DNA of 13,497 nt from CALMSM01 sp964534095 (GTDB lineage Bacteria > Patescibacteriota > Saccharimonadia > Saccharimonadales > CALMSM01), in contig CAZHPF010000017.1 of NCBI GenBank assembly GCA_964534095.1, forward strand, positions 1 to 13,497, written 5' to 3'. Both the position numbers and the translations under genes were made by a program. Numbering within the stretch: position 1 is the first letter of the stretch; every line of letters begins with the position of its first letter. Under the pieces are notes generated by a model, which did no database searches, was not told the origin of the DNA, and worked only from the letters and a program-made list of their open reading frames with translations. This document shows positions 12,442 to 13,497 of this stretch, piece by piece.

Positions 12442-12981
12442 ATGAGTCGTATAGGAAAACTACCCATAGACATTCCGTCGGGTGTGACAATCACTGTCGA
12501 TCAAGACTGGATTACCGTAGCAGGATCCAAGGGCACATTGAAGCAGTTCACGATGCCCGGTATTGCCGTGGAGCAAAAAGAGTCGCAAGTTATTGTGACG
12601 CGAATAAACGATGAAGCTGTCAACCGTTCCAAACACGGGTTAATGCGTTCCCTCGTCAACAATATGATTGTTGGCGTAAGCAAGGGATTTGAGAAAAAGC
12701 TGGAAATAAATGGTGTCGGCTTTCGCGTAGCGATGGCTGGTCAAGGTTTGAAACTCAACCTGGGCTTCTCACATGATGTAAATTACGCACTTCCGCAGGG
12801 TGTGTCTGCCTCGGTGGAACAAAACGTTATCACTGTCACCGGTGTGGATAAACAACAAGTAGGCCAAGTAGCTGCCGAAATTCGTTCGTTGAAAAAGCCT
12901 GAGCCCTACAAAGGCAAAGGTATCAAATACGTCGGTGAACGTATTATCCGTAAGAGCGGTAAATCAGGTAAGGATAAATAG
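12442..12981 (+). CDS. rplF: 50S ribosomal protein L6
   Basis: L6 lies near the factor-binding site beside the sarcin-ricin loop. The 179-residue product begins MSRIGKLPIDIPSGVTI and consists of two repeated domains typical of L6: residues about 1-82 and 83-170. GVSKGFEKKLEINGVGFR (78-95) and the C-terminal signature PEPYKGKGIKYVGERI (153-168) are diagnostic. A Lys/Gly/Ser tail ends the protein. AAGGAG, 7 bases upstream of the ATG, is a good ribosome binding site. It lies 9 bases after rpsH and 2 bases before rplR. Confidence 0.97.
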   Translation: MSRIGKLPIDIPSGVTITVDQDWITVAGSKGTLKQFTMPGIAVEQKESQVIVTRINDEAVNRSKHGLMRSLVNNMIVGVSKGFEKKLEINGVGFRVAMAGQGLKLNLGFSHDVNYALPQGVSASVEQNVITVTGVDKQQVGQVAAEIRSLKKPEPYKGKGIKYVGERIIRKSGKSGKDK

Positions 12982-12983
12982 TC

Positions 12984-13340
12984 ATGAATAGAATTGCACG
13001 CAAACTCAACAATCATGTTCGCCGACAGCACCGGGTGCGGGCGGGGCTTACCGGCAGCGCTGAACGCCCTCGGTTAAGCGTTCACATTAGTAACCAGCAC
13101 GTCTCGGCTCAGATTATTGACGACACAGCGCACAAGACGCTCGCGTATGCTACAACCGTTGGCAAAAAAGCCGAAACAAGCACCATGACACAAAAAGCCG
13201 AACTGGTCGGTGCCGACATTGCAAAAAAAGCAAAAGCAAAAAAAGTAAAGAACGTAGTATTTGACAGAGGTGGCAAACTATACCACGGCCGAATAAAAGC
13301 CCTGGCAGATGCTGCCCGCAAAGAAGGACTGGAGTTTTAA
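12984..13340 (+). CDS. rplR: 50S ribosomal protein L18
   Basis: L18 binds 5S rRNA and anchors it in the central protuberance with L5. The 118-residue product has the expected basic N-terminus ending in AERPRLSVHISNQHVSAQIID (26-46), the middle HKTLAYATT, and the C-terminal signature VVFDRGGKLYHGRIKALADAAR (93-114) closing in GLEF. The length is normal. AAGGATA upstream provides a moderate ribosome binding site within the end of rplF. The S5 gene starts one base after its stop. Confidence 0.97.
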   Translation: MNRIARKLNNHVRRQHRVRAGLTGSAERPRLSVHISNQHVSAQIIDDTAHKTLAYATTVGKKAETSTMTQKAELVGADIAKKAKAKKVKNVVFDRGGKLYHGRIKALADAARKEGLEF

Positions 13341-13341
13341 T

Positions 13342-13497
13342 ATGCAACCAAATAGAAGTTCAAATCGTCGCACAGATGCTCCGGCAGAAGAAAAACAGTT
13401 TGATGAGCGTGTCGTTAACATTGACCGCGTTGCGCGTGTTGTAAAAGGCGGGCGCCGTTTCCGTTTCCGCGCACTTGTCGTAGTGGGTGATCATAAA
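13342..13497 (+). CDS. rpsE: 30S ribosomal protein S5 (3' end outside window)
   Basis: Only the first 52 codons are present and the frame is open at the right edge. S5 takes part in mRNA entry and decoding accuracy on the 30S subunit. After a polar start (MQPNRSSNRRTDAPAEEKQ) come FDERVVNIDRVARVVKGGRRFRFRALVVVGD, the hallmark beginning of S5, with VVKGGRRF(R/S)F as the RNA-binding part. Its position after rplR is the classical spc order. GGAG in the last codons of rplR is the likely ribosome binding site. Whether rpmD (L30), often lost in CPR bacteria, follows cannot be seen. Confidence 0.95.
   Translation, partial: MQPNRSSNRRTDAPAEEKQFDERVVNIDRVARVVKGGRRFRFRALVVVGDHK

Noticed and set aside
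1..13497. Recoded TGA (as in some CPR lineages that read it as Gly)
   Set aside because: TGA ends rplC, the Nudix gene and rpsQ at the expected lengths and no in-frame TGA is needed in any recognised gene.
1..13497. CRISPR array, tRNA, insertion sequence or prophage genes
   Set aside because: No regularly spaced repeats, cloverleaf, transposase or phage motifs were seen on either strand by eye.

Overview
The window is a chromosomal ribosomal-protein region from a bacterium using the standard code: TGG is the Trp codon, and TGA, TAG and TAA all end recognisable genes. Base composition is moderate. Several points suggest a member of the Patescibacteria (CPR), possibly Saccharibacteria: the L3 loop GSIGSMYPQK, an S3 C-terminus with a few extra residues, unrecognised proteins beside the ribosomal genes, and rpsJ separated from rplC. 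This placement is inference from memory of those lineages; no 16S rRNA or other decisive marker is present.

Left part (1-3344): a large unrecognised protein runs in from the left edge (1-2001). It is followed 11 bases later by a phosphoribosyltransferase-like gene split by a one-base frameshift near 2146-2149 (2013-2634). Converging on this pair from the other strand is a SerB-like HAD-IB phosphatase (2631-3344). The two converging genes share the palindrome CTAG as overlapping stop codons.

Middle (3345-5823): a 139-base intergenic region leads to rpsJ (S10, 3484-3825). Between rpsJ and rplC, which are normally adjacent, lie three non-ribosomal genes: an unrecognised 205-residue protein, a Nudix hydrolase and a HAD hydrolase. 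The last two overlap by ATGA. The Nudix gene has a perfect TATAAT ending 6 bases before its ATG and looks leaderless. A 202-base region before rplC holds a TTGACA promoter candidate and an 8-bp inverted repeat that would lie at the very 5' end of the mRNA.

Right part (5824-13497): the rest of the S10 and spc clusters is in classical order: L3, L4, L23, L2, S19, L22, S3, L16, L29, S17, L14, L24, L5, S14, S8, L6, L18, then S5 cut by the right edge. These genes are packed tightly. Seven junctions are TAATG and two are ATGA, almost all with strong Shine-Dalgarno sequences inside the preceding gene. They build both ribosomal subunits and are probably one transcript with coupled translation.

No tRNA, rRNA, CRISPR array, insertion sequence or clear intrinsic terminator was seen. 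I found no convincing new defence or mobile system. The most interesting items are the frameshifted phosphoribosyltransferase-like gene beside the large unknown protein, the cassette splitting rpsJ from rplC, the leaderless-looking accessory genes, and the structured rplC leader.
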